Source: Phallus indusiatus (lineage: Eukaryota; Basidiomycota; Agaricomycetes; Phallales; Phallaceae). From it: a stretch of 64,000 bases of DNA. Below are positions 51,501 through 61,960 of the stretch, one piece after another. Both the position numbers and the translations under genes were made by a program. Position 1 is the stretch's first letter; the number at the start of each line of letters is the position of its first letter. Location: assembly GCA_027605045.1 (NCBI GenBank), contig JAQFWX010000039.1, positions 1 through 64,000 on the forward strand, given 5' to 3'. Under the pieces are notes generated by a model that worked only from the letters and a program-made list of their open reading frames with translations, ran no database searches and had not been told where the DNA came from.

Positions 51501-54068
51501 GCACTCAGTTTGTTGGAAGCGGTTCAGCAAGGTTGCGTCGCAATGGAAGAAGTAGCAAACTGGTGTAAGGTGGGTGATTCTTTGCCTGTCGCATATACAT
51601 GAATGGCTGAAACGGATGGTAGGATGCAAATAACAACCTGGCTAAGGATGCGACGGATGCACAGATTTTTGGGGCTGATTTCAAAGACGTAATGACAACA
51701 AGCACACCGCACCTTTATATCTCCGCACTTCCCTTTGCCGCTCGTGATTCATTTGTATCCAGACAGTATCTTGAGAGGTATCCTGGGCTGTTCACGTTCG
51801 ATGTTCGTCAACTCGACGGCTCTACGTCGAGGAAAAATCTATTCGTAAAAGAAAATGCGAGGAAAATTGCCTTTTCTCCAAAAGGCAGACATATGGCAAT
51901 AGCCACATCTTCCACACTTGAAATATGGAACTACGCAACAGGGGAGAGGGTGTTGGATTATGAGGACCCTGATTCGGAGAGAGTTTGCAACATCGTATTT
52001 TCTCTCGATGGTGAATTGGTTTACTATTGTTTTGAGGGAGGCGATATCTTGATATGGAATATGGGGACAAGTGAAAGGACGATAGTAGAATACGAGGGTG
52101 CCGAGTGTGATGATTGCGCCATATCTTCGAACGGGCGCTTTATAGTGTGGTCGACGGACGAGGAAACACTCGTATTCGATCGAGAAAGTTGTCAGGTTGT
52201 TAAACGCTTCAAGGGGGGAAACTCAGATTTCAAGGAGATATACTATTTCTGTGCAATTTCTCCCAACGGAGAATGGATTGCTCTTTATCGCGATCATATG
52301 GTGTACATATGGAGTACTCGAGATCAAACGCGGCATTGTGCCATGCCCTGCGATGAACCGGAATTGTCACTCACTGACAGCTACATTGCTTGTCGAGACA
52401 ACATGACAATAGCGATCTGGGATGTACGGTCAAATACTAAAGTCACTGAAATTTGGGGCCAATCGTCCAGAAACCTTTATCTTTCCCCTGATGATCAATA
52501 CCTCTGTAGTGGCTCCTACAAGGGCATGTATTCGATTTGGAGAGTGTCTACAGGAGAATTGATCAGTCGATGCTATGAACGCGAACACAATCGGTGTTTG
52601 GGGTTCTCACATGATTCCAAATTAATTGCGTTACTCTGTGAGCGAACACTCCGGGTCCGAAAATGGGACGGATCCATAGAAGAGGATCGCTCAGACAGCA
52701 ATGACATTGAGAATGTTTACGCTATTTGGCTGCGGGGTTCATATCTTATTCTTCACTATCGGACTCCCGACGCAGCAGGCTACACGCTCCAAATCTCGGA
52801 TATTACGACAGTGAATACAATTGTTTATAAAGCCGAACTTGGGCACGAAAACAGTCTTATAGGCGAAAAATTCGTCGAGGTTTCACCTGATGAGGAAAAC
52901 GTGCGCGTGGCATACATCACTATTTTCGGACTCTGTCTCTGGAACGACAAAGAAGGCGAGATCGTTGTGGACGGATCAGTCAATAAAATTACCGCACTCT
53001 TGTGGTTGGACAACTATCTTATCTTTGGAGAAGATAGAACCATCAATATATGGGATTATTGTAGCCGAAAATTGACTTGCGGTCCAGTCAAGTGTCCAGA
53101 AAGAGTAAAAACCCTTCATCCCATACGAGGTACCAGCTTTCTTGTCGATTATGGCAATAAAGCGGAGGTTCGGGAATGTAAATTGGGTGACAGAGTAGAG
53201 AAAACATTTGCATTTCACCACGATTATTTCCCAGTGACTGTCTCTGCCAGCGGGAAACACCTTATATGCACGATATCGAAGGGCTCGAAGTGTGTCAGGA
53301 TATTGGATCCAAGGGGAGCAATATTAAACTCTTTCCCATTATCACGTTTCACTCAATGGCGGCTATCCACGAATGGGAAATATATGGTATGGATTGATGC
53401 CAGTGAAATAAAAGTTTTCGATGTGGACACCGAAACCTTCCTCACTGGCCCATCGTTAGGTCGATCGGTCGAGAAATTTTGGCTCTCCAACGACTCAAAA
53501 TGGATTATAACAGAGTCAGATATGGGGATTCGAGGAAATATCTGGGACATAGAACACAAAACCATGGTCACCAATTCATTTCCACCGTTCTCTACGAAGA
53601 TGGAAGATCTAATTTTGAGCGAAAGACATCTAATAGCTAGATCTGATGACCGAATTTACACCTGGGATTTGGATACGTTGGAGATAATGTCTACTCTATA
53701 CAACGCCCCTTCGTGGGCCGCTGATGGTTCGGATACTGCGGGGTAAGTTTGGTATCATTTGGATTTAATATGATTTAATCAGATAGACATTCAGAATACT
53801 GGCATCCAACAAATCGGAGATCTTGGATTACGCATTAACGGCCTGGAGAAAAGCTTCGCTTCCCGCTTTCGCTGATATTATGGAGAATGATGGATGGTGT
53901 CGTGGTTCTCAGAGTGAGTTTTTGTTTTGGGTTCCAGACAAGATGATGAGAGGGCGGTTCTGGTTTCCATGCATGACGCATACGCCACATCAAAACTATA
54001 CAAAACTAAATTTCACAAATTTCGTACATGGTTCTGATTGGACAAAATGTAAATCGGGAAACAACTAA
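48558..54068 (+). CDS. C2-NACHT-WD40 NLR-like STAND protein, intact copy 2
   Basis: Nine exons: 48558-48793, 48846-48976, 49034-49284, 49337-49387, 49443-49638, 49825-49977, 50041-51569, 51623-53742, 53795-54068, giving 1646 residues in frame throughout. Residues about 15-140 read as a C2-like beta domain (FRVSVLS, FQIVIKCG, LTFTIFRVHRFTRNIAIGS). A helical linker with ISPYAKVAWGILSVIPK follows. The NACHT NTPase has Walker A at about 390-398 (GQAGVGKST) and Walker B at about 486-496 (VVIVVDALDES). From residue 850 a long WD40-like propeller of diverged blades (IWNYATGE, IWNMGTSE, IAIWDVRSN) runs to about 1556, then the FWVP...FVHGSDW terminal block. Such proteins oligomerise on ligand sensing by the WD repeats and trigger heterokaryon incompatibility or defence. 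The C2 domain suggests membrane targeting by the effector end. Confidence 0.88.
49675..49804. repeat. 130-bp near-perfect palindrome inside NLR intron 5
   Basis: Two 65-bp arms meet without spacer at CAGCTG (centre 49739/49740). Comparing one arm with the reverse complement of the other, I count 63 of 65 identical. It lies in the intron 49639-49824, which is 187 nt here but only about 54 nt in NLR copy 1, where the palindrome is absent. In the pre-mRNA it would fold into a long hairpin. I found no other copy in the window and no clear target duplication. Confidence 0.9.
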
Positions 54069-55000
54069 TCTCCAAACAGATCAATACAGGCTGTGGGTTT
54101 GTATAAAGAATCAGATGTATATACTTCATATTACCAGAGTTTACTGTGACTCGTCGATGCGGAACGCCTCAATGTTCAAGTCGGAGGAGTATATTATAAC
54201 AATGAATATTCTTTCGGCTTCAAATCTGGGTGCAGAGGACTGAAAACACATTCACAAAATCGACCCTCCCCAAAACTGAGGGTCGAATTATTCAGAGGAC
54301 ATTCGAGCGCGTCATGAAAGGTCATGCATGACACGAGAGATTCTGAGCAAAGTAGTCAACGAATCGACCCATGAAGCTTGAAGGCTGATGTGGCAGCAGA
54401 GGACGGATATGAATGCGATGAGAAGAACAAGCCTAGCGGTCGGGTGGAGCAAAAAGCCTGGGACCACAATTTATTCAAATCCAGAAAGATCAAACAGGAA
54501 TTAGGATGCTAGGAAACATGTGCTACGTCCCTCACCGTTGTGCTTGTGTACGCGGCGAGACGTTTGGAGATGGTATTTTTGACCCTCCGAGTCACTGGCA
54601 CGTTGCAATATAGAAAGGCCGAGGAAAAATAATGTAAGCTATACCAAAAAAAATGGAAAAAGCGAGATAATAAAGGGCTAAACGCATAACTTTGGGCAAA
54701 CGACGGGAATTTACGTGCTTTACACCTTCTACATATAACTAGGCTTCTTCAAGCTCATCCCGACACGGACGCACCGAGTCGGAGCAGCACGATTATTTCG
54801 TTGACACATTGGGCGCCTGTTTTCTTGACGGGTTTCTTCATCAACTTCACTCCACATCCTGTCGCGCGGGTTATGGTCTTTATTCCAATCATGTGACTTC
54901 AGCTCATGAAATCTATCACACAGTTAACTGAAGCTGCAACACTAATTGGGTTTATATCGCCGAATATATTAGAGTCCTAGAGGGGGTCTCATGTACGCTT
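54069..55000. repeat. tail of unit 2, truncated
   Basis: 54069-54323 matches 44938-45194, including the hairpin at 54262-54284. 54335-54435 matches 45766-45870. A private segment of about 350 bp follows (54436-54790). 54795-54880 matches the start of R2 at 45919. Homology then stops, so the tail of unit 2 has lost most of R2. Confidence 0.6.
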
Positions 55001-55269
55001 TTCTGAACAGGGCGCGTTTTTGTCTCGAGCTAATGATGTACTAAAATACAGCGGTATGTCACGTCTTTCTTTTGTATCCATCTGTTTCGCAGATGCTCAT
55101 TTATATTTGATCTTTTAAAGACGCTTACCTGTTGTTGTACATCAGGTGACAGAACATACGCATGTGCAAACCGCCTCAGAAGTCGGCATTCGGATTGCCA
55201 ACAACAGACTGTACTGCAAGATTCATTGTACCCTCCATGACACTTGTAGAGGTCTAAGATGAGACTCAA

Positions 55270-56363
55270 CATTATGCGGCTATTTGCCAAGCCTTTTCGA
55301 TGCCCTGTTGTTAGCTCGAAGAGGACTACATATTTGGGTCGCCTGGTATAAATCTAATCCAGCCTTCAATCTGAGGCTGTTTCATCTTTCAGTAGAACAT
55401 ACAATTCATCACTTTAGGGAAATTGGTAGAAATACTAAGCTTGTTATTCGTACGTGTACTCGCTTATCTTGTACTCGCTTATCTTCCGGCTCTGACCTAT
55501 CTCTCTGAAACTGATCATTTCCTGGCTGCAGATGCCACCTCAAACTATCGCTATGTGCTCGTTTTCAAACCACAGAACGTAAACCTAGCCGAAACACCTC
55601 CTTACCGGCAACGGCTTTCCATAGGCTTCCGAACGATGCCCAATGTGATGGTGGTTGTATCCTTGGTTTATATGGCCATATGCTCTCACTCTCGCCGTAA
55701 GCCCGGACGCCACAAGTCCAAAAAACGGATCCGGTACTTCTCGTATGGTCACCAACTTCATACTGAATCTTCTCGCCGGCCTAAACGCGCGTTCTACCAG
55801 CGAACCTATTCACCTGAGTTTGTATAATGTCGATTTGCGAAGAAGCCCAAAGTTTACATTGCTCGACTACTTGAAGACTTGCCCGCTTATGTATATGATC
55901 ATAGGTCTTGGTTTGAACGTGAATCACTTCACAAAAGCAGTGGCCCAAGCGATAGCATTCTCCATTTCGAGATTTAGGGGGCTCTTCTTTTCATTATTCT
56001 ACCCTATTCGTTCAGACACTTTAGGTAAAGCTTCTTAGATCTAAAGCTATGGAAGTGGGAGGGGGCAACTTCAAAGTTCAGATAGTACATAGTTTTTAAA
56101 TCAATAAAGTTGTTTCTTGAATGTACCGTCAAGCTGCGGTTTCTGCCATAAGTATTAATAGTAATGAGTCCCACTCCGAACTCCGAGTGAAGGAAGCTCG
56201 AAGAAAGATGCGTGACAGTTTGAGCAAACAGTATATTTTAAACACCAGGCCCATCGAGTACGTACATACATTTGCACGAAAACGGCTCTACGAAAAAGGC
56301 GAATACCATGTCAAACCGTACCCACCAATAACCACATCAGCAGACTATGATTATGAAAGCTGA
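55270..56363 (+). pseudogene. degraded or unrecognised membrane-protein-like stretch
   Basis: Several plus-strand frames in succession have some protein-like character: a hydrophobic segment at about 55423-55530 (LSLLFVRVLAYLVLAYLPAL), an overlapping frame at 55655-56038 (DYLKTCPLMYMIIGLGLNV), and an ATG-started 80-codon frame at 56121-56363 rich in charged residues. They lie in different frames. I could not join them with confident splice sites, nor recognise a family. It could be a real multi-exon membrane protein or a relic. Confidence 0.3.
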
Positions 56364-56402
56364 TGCAAAGTTTTGTGGCGATGATGGTGTGGTCGTCGAT
56401 GA

Positions 56403-56935
56403 AACCTAAGATGAGCCTACCCGAGAATGTGGTTGCGCCTTCGGTAGTTGCATTAGCCTTAATGGTTGGTTCTGAGGCTCAGATTGTGAAGAAATGGAAA
56501 TAGATTCGGTATTAATTATGGGACGGAAACAGCACAACTTCATCTTGTATTCGCGCCCCTTATTCGGTAAAGTTTCGTAGACTCCTTCGAAAATACTTAC
56601 CATCATAGCCGTTCCGCTGTAGTCTTTCAAAACGTTATCAATGTGGTATCTTATGAAATCGACGCTTGGGTATTGATCCGAGAGCTCCTTAAAAGTCGAA
56701 GCTATTGAACGACAAAGTCCATACCTCGATAGATCCAAAAAACCAAGAATATGAGTCGACAGGTTATCTTCCAAAAGCTGTAAAGGTCGGAGCTGGCCAT
56801 GTAGCGCCTATATAGTGTGTCAGTCCGCTAAGAAAAGGCTTTATACAAACGGAGAAGAAAAGTACCTTCGTTTTTGAACTGAGATGGGATTCGCTCTACT
56901 TGAGCTTGAGAGGAAAGATGTTGGATGGAAGGCTT
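56403..56935 (-). pseudogene. broken copy of the membrane-anchored thioredoxin
   Basis: On the minus strand the sequence follows the gene at 34311-35121 through several exons and introns. The segments match PSVQHLSSQAQLERI, EKLSDQYPNVNF and IKANATNEGATAFSG. The initiator ATG is AAG (plus 56933-56935), the W-C-G-P-C site has become Y-G-L-C so the first active cysteine is lost, frames are shifted, and the anchor is missing. Homology also extends into the 5' flank, so it arose by DNA duplication rather than retroposition. It is inverted relative to the intact gene, about 22 kb away, and lies inside the NLR cluster. Confidence 0.85.
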
Positions 56936-57409
56936 CAAAGGGTGGTAACAGTAGCGGCCCAGCCGCCCAACTTCTTCTAGATCTTGCATCCGCTTCAACA
57001 TCTGTGTCCGAGATCTTCCATTCCCCTCCAGCATACGACAACAAGGACGATGATGACGATGCAGCGCTGACAACGTGCTTTCTTTGAAAGAACTGTCAAC
57101 ACTATGCGGAGGCCTGAAACTCTCCCGGGACCCAAGCTCTTCCTCCCGCCCGTCTATTGAACAGAGATGTGCCATTGAGACAGTAAATGCGTTCGAAGGG
57201 AGACGGGCTATACCAGCGATAGTTGGGGACGACTATATATTACGCTGCCCGCGCCATGAACCATGACCGTGTCTTAAACGAGACGCCGATCTCAGCAGAC
57301 TTGACAATGGTGGGTTCTTTGATTCTTCGTTTGTTATTGAATTTCTTGAAGCCGAAAGCTCTGATCTGTGAAAAAAAAAACCATTTGAGAAAAGACGTTT
57401 ACAGTATGA

Positions 57410-57428
57410 AAGAGAGAGAGAGAGAGAA
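57410..57428. repeat. (GA)n microsatellite
   Basis: About nine GA units within otherwise unremarkable DNA. Confidence 0.9.
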
Positions 57429-57678
57429 AGATACCATCTGTTAATGGTGCGAACGCACATTCTTCTTCGCCCACCATAAGCTCATCCCACGCCTGCAGAA
57501 ATTCTGCTCGGCGCGTTTCAGTTAGACCATTCTTTCGTGCTCGTCATCATACTACACAGACAGAACGAAATTGGTTCAGCTGGTAACGCAATGACGGGAG
57601 CGTAAATGCTGGCCTGAGTTGAACCCTGAACCTTAATGGGCATGGGTAAACGTTTTCTAAGGTATACCCTAAACGAAT

Positions 57679-58275
57679 TCATAGTGACTCCAGTTCGGCA
57701 TGAAGCATCTGTATGTGGGTTTCACGTCGTTCTTTAAGTTCTAAAATCAATCCCGTTGTTTCCAAACAATAGAAAGCACGGATAACCCACATCAGTTGTT
57801 TAGCCCGTCTGCCCAGCCCAACAACATGTTTTACATTTTCAGTAAAAGATTCATTCTTTTGGATCATCCAAATCATTGATTCGTCCCAGGGCTTCCTCGC
57901 GTCTTGCTCCGACCCGCCGAACATAGCACCGCAAGTTACGTGTACCGCCTCCACGAGGTTTGTTGGAAGAGGATGAGCATCCAAATGAGGAGAAAAGGAA
58001 CGTTCTGAATAGGCCTGAGGCAGATGAAAGCGTTGACGTTCTCAAAATGAACCTGGGGAATGCTCCGGAGACGGAAGGCCGGGGCTCTTAAGGCAATGCA
58101 ATGTTCAGGAACAGCTGAACTACATACATGGGTTTACGTTTCGTCTAATGATAGTGTTATAATCCTGGTGATTAGAGCGTGAAAGAGTGACACTTACGAC
58201 AATTCGCCCTTGACTCTTTTTCCAGTAGCTCGCAAAGATGTGCACGCGCGCGTTTATCCGGTGAATGCCGGACAT
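57679..58275 (-). CDS. possible small gene, model unresolved
   Basis: On the minus strand an ATG exon, 58275-58198 (26 codons, MSGIHRINARVHIFASYWKK and on), ends in a consensus donor GTAAGT. Downstream, 57984-57679 has an open frame with protein-like composition ending in a helical charged tail (LILELKERRETHIQMLHAEL). A short middle exon (about 58147-58131, followed by GTATGT) is plausible, but I could not connect all exons in one frame: three overlapping frames stay open between 57850 and 58080. The family is not recognised. It may be a small mitochondrial or membrane protein, or a decayed gene. Confidence 0.35.
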
Positions 58276-58599
58276 TGTGGCGGATACTGATACTAATTTG
58301 ATTCTGAATGTCCCAATTTTATTCCATGTTCATGTGTGTTTTCGAACAAACTTGAAGCCGTAATAATATTTACAAAAACAGTATAATAATCTTCTCCAGC
58401 GTGGAAGCTGAAGCTAGAAGCATATCTTCGCGCGACGATCGTGCAGGTAGGGTAATAAATAGAGTCTCACTTGCATCATTCCTCAATCGCTTGAACCACT
58501 ACTTTTGTGAAAGTGGTTTATATTCAAACCAACGCCCTTGGGTCGTATGCATAAGGGGGCTAATCTTCGAGTAATTCAGGAATGTAAGCTTGGGCTTCT

Positions 58600-59260
58600 T
58601 CCACAAATCGACATTATAGCTGACTCGGGTGAATAGGTTTGCTGACGCGACGCGGGTTCAGGATGACGAGAAGATATAGTATGGTTTTGATGTCTATGCG
58701 AGAAAACCGGATCCGCTTCTTGGACTTGTGGCGTCCCGCCTATGACGACGTCGGCAGTGAGAGCCATATGGCTTTAACCAAGGATACAGTGACCGCCACC
58801 ATCGCGCATCGTTCTGAAGAGTCCATGGGAAGCCACACGCTGGCAGGATTTTTGACCAGAATTTCCGTCCTGTGGTGAATTGAAGACGAAGCGGTAGTGT
58901 GCGCAGTGATAGTTTGAGAATGACGTCTGCGGCTAGGAAAGAATCAGCTTCAGTGAGAGAGAGACAGGTCGCAGAGCTGAGAGATAAGTGAGTAAACGTA
59001 CGGAAAACAAGCTTGGAGTTTCTACCAATTTCACTAAGGTGGGTGGGGTTGTATAGAACGAAACAACCTCGGACTGAAGAAGGGATTGTGGTAATACCGT
59101 GCAGTATTGATGGTCCTCTTCAGATTAACACACAGGGCATCGAAAAGACTTGACGAATGGCCGCATCATGATAATGTCGAGTTTCATCGCGAACCTCTAC
59201 AAGTGTTATGGAGGTACCAGGTATCTCGCAGTATAGTCATTTGTTAGCCATCCGAATGCC
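58600..59260. repeat. flank repeat R1, copy C (no NLR follows)
   Basis: Diverged match to R1 copies A (38500-39400) and B (47640-48440), for example ggttttgatgtctatgcgag, ccatggctttaacc-like text and gtattgatggtcctcttcag. In A and B an NLR gene starts a few hundred bases later. Here only about 700 bp of unrecognised DNA separates it from the R2 tail repeat. Confidence 0.5.
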
Positions 59261-59698
59261 GATTTCTAAGGCGGTTTGCGCACGCATATCTACTGTTTTA
59301 CAGCGATAGGGAAGGGTCTTTGGGGGTGTCAGGTATAAATGGATATCTCCGTGAAGAATGGGTATAAAAACAGACGCGATATACCGCTGTGCTTGCACTA
59401 ACTCAGACAAAATGCGCCTTAGTCAGAAAAGAATCGTACATCTCCAGCGACGTAACCCCAACTTTAGTGAATCGTATGATAATAAAGATCATAATCCGCG
59501 ACCACTAGCGGGAGTACTCATGTGAAGAAAAGTACTGTAAGACGATCGCGTAATTTGAGCACGAGTAGGGTCAATTTAATTCCTCATGACCTGTATGAAT
59601 GAGCACGACATGTTCAATGGATGACAACCATAGAGACATACATATGCCAAAGAGGAATTCACACAGGCGCTAGCTGGGTTTGAAGAAAATGCTACCTG

Positions 59699-59772
59699 CA
59701 CAACGCGACCTGCTCCACTCTAAACCCGATACCAACTCTATTTCTACCCCCTGTTGTTGCGCTCTGGGGGTA
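59699..59772. repeat. short dispersed repeat R3, copy 1
   Basis: About 70 bp similar to 63788-63858. Both contain caacgcgac(c/t)tgc, then tgttgttg, then ctctggg. This copy also forms a small hairpin, TACCCCC...GGGGGTA. The origin is unknown. Confidence 0.45.
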
Positions 59773-59989
59773 GCATAATGCTGGAACACTCATGCAAGGC
59801 CTAGGGAGACTTTCAATACTGTATCTAATTCAACAATAGGAATATATAAATGTGCATCGCCCGCTAAACTCTCGTAGCCCCTCTTCCTCCGGCGATCTCA
59901 ACTTGTGGCCCACTTACTGATACCACTCGATGAGTTTTAGCTGATCCGGAATTCGAATTTCTAGCAGCGTCTTCTGGCTCTCGATATGC

Positions 59990-61960
59990 ACCGGCACAAT
60001 TTCGCCACCTTTCGAACATTGGAGGCTATTCTAGCTAACGTCTTTCAATCCAGTCTAACAAGTTCTCGCCATTCTTGTTCAAAGGAAAAGACCTTCTGCA
60101 CCCATCAACCGTTGTACAATGCCATTGTAGAATTGAGAAGTTATCGCCGGATATGCCAGAAGAGGATGTGACAAGCGCTTTTTTTCCGCACCGATTTCGG
60201 ATGCTTTGAGCGTAACGGTATATATGTATATCGTGTGTTTGCTCCTGAGTCACCATGGACCTTTGAAAGTCGTTGCACAGGAGAAAGTACATTCATGTTC
60301 CGTTTACTTCAGCTTACACTTGGTTTGTCAACGGGTAACTACACTTCGTTTAGACGGGATACATACATTGTATTCTTGGAGCATTGGCCTAGGTCCGCGA
60401 TCGCAATGAACATTAACTCCGTGCCGCCATCTCCTTGTCTTTTACTACTGACTACTCTACAAAAGGCACAGCTAACCCGAAGAAAAAACTGTTGGACCCG
60501 TCGAACAACCCAAAACCCGCCCGCGCCCTATAGATGTTCGCTACTACAATCGTTTATCCAACGTAACTGAACGAAGGCAGATATCTCACTGGATCTCACT
60601 ATTGACAGATTCGGAAGAAGCATCAGGCTTGTAACCTATGCGTTTATTCTCAGTTATCAATTTCTTATCGAAGCCAGCCTTTCCTTAGGCCACGTATGCG
60701 CTTGCAAACTACCACCATACTCTCGCTGAATTCTAATCCACAAAGCCTAGACTTTGGTTAAATGCATTCGGCGGTGGTGTTTTAAAGGCTCTTAAACGAT
60801 GACTGGTGAAGACGGTAAAATTACGATGTACTTCATCCCCGCTTCGAGTACACAGGTTGACAGATTCCCAGCGTGCCGCCATCGGTCGTTGTAACTTGGA
60901 CTATCAAAGTAAAGACTACAGCCTACAATACCCCAACTCTTACACAGGTAAAGCTGACGAACCGTGAAATACATATCATTTAGATTTGGTCGAGGACGCA
61001 CTGTGCATCTGCATATGGGATAGACAATCCGGAATTGTCCCTGCAGCTGGTGTACACCGCACCATACAATTCCGATGAAAGAAGCGGCGCTCTTCTCATC
61101 TACTTGTTCAGCCCAGTTTTGACGTTATTCTGACGCCAATGCGCAGACATTGTGAGTACGTTTACTCGACGTATCCGTTGTATTATACAGCTCGGAAACG
61201 GCTTAAAATGATCTCCAGATAACCAGCATGAGATATACCAGACTCGGATGGGGGGTTCAAATCCATTATGATCCCCAGTTTAACATTCACTAGCACTCGT
61301 CACAAACATTTCAGCCAAAACGCTCGATGGTTAGCTCAAGCGTCCTGTGCCGTCGTATCAATACAAGTCACTTCACAGTGCGCGTCGACGCGAGGTCGCA
61401 AGAAATGTGTCGCTGACAAGCTGGTGATGTAAAAAACATGTATGTACCACATTGTGGTTTCGTCTCCTGAACGTGTCACTAACCCATAGTCTCAGAACCG
61501 GAAGGTTCACTTGAACATGTTTGAGGAGCGTTAGGAGATAAGGGACAGCGAAGGGCAGTATTGATGGCGCTAGATCGAAAAACAAGTATATATCAACACG
61601 GTCGTGCTATACGAGAAGTAATTGACATGTATAAGACAAACTGAGCAAAGGAAATAACGACGCGACGCATAATGGTAGAGTACACATCCGCGGAGGACGA
61701 TGGGAAGAACAAAGTAGAGAGAATAATTAAGCCTAGCATTTAGATCAAAGCAAAAAAATACTTTGGAGACCAACATCAGTCCAGACTTAAGACCAAATAC
61801 GATTAGGCTAGAGAGTAGCGCACATTTGTGCGGATACACAGGAACCCAAAGCTCCTTTACAAAAACTTGCTGGTGACGAACGTGGAAGTACCGAAAGCAA
61901 AGGTGAGATTGTAGTCAAACGTCGTTCACCAAACGACGTGTAGAATGGACGTTATGTACC
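59990..61960. repeat. tail repeat R2, copy 2
   Basis: Colinear with 45990-47640, with a roughly 240-bp extra block at about 60812-61048 that is absent from copy 1. No gene was recognised within it. Confidence 0.75.

Noticed and set aside
57574..57640. tRNA-like string (ggttcagctggtaacgc ... gttgaaccct)
   Set aside because: It does not fold into a cloverleaf with proper acceptor, anticodon and T arms on either strand.
61250..61285. ggttcaaatcc resembling a tRNA B box
   Set aside because: It sits in the R2 repeat; the paralogous copy at 46925 lacks it and no A box or cloverleaf is present.
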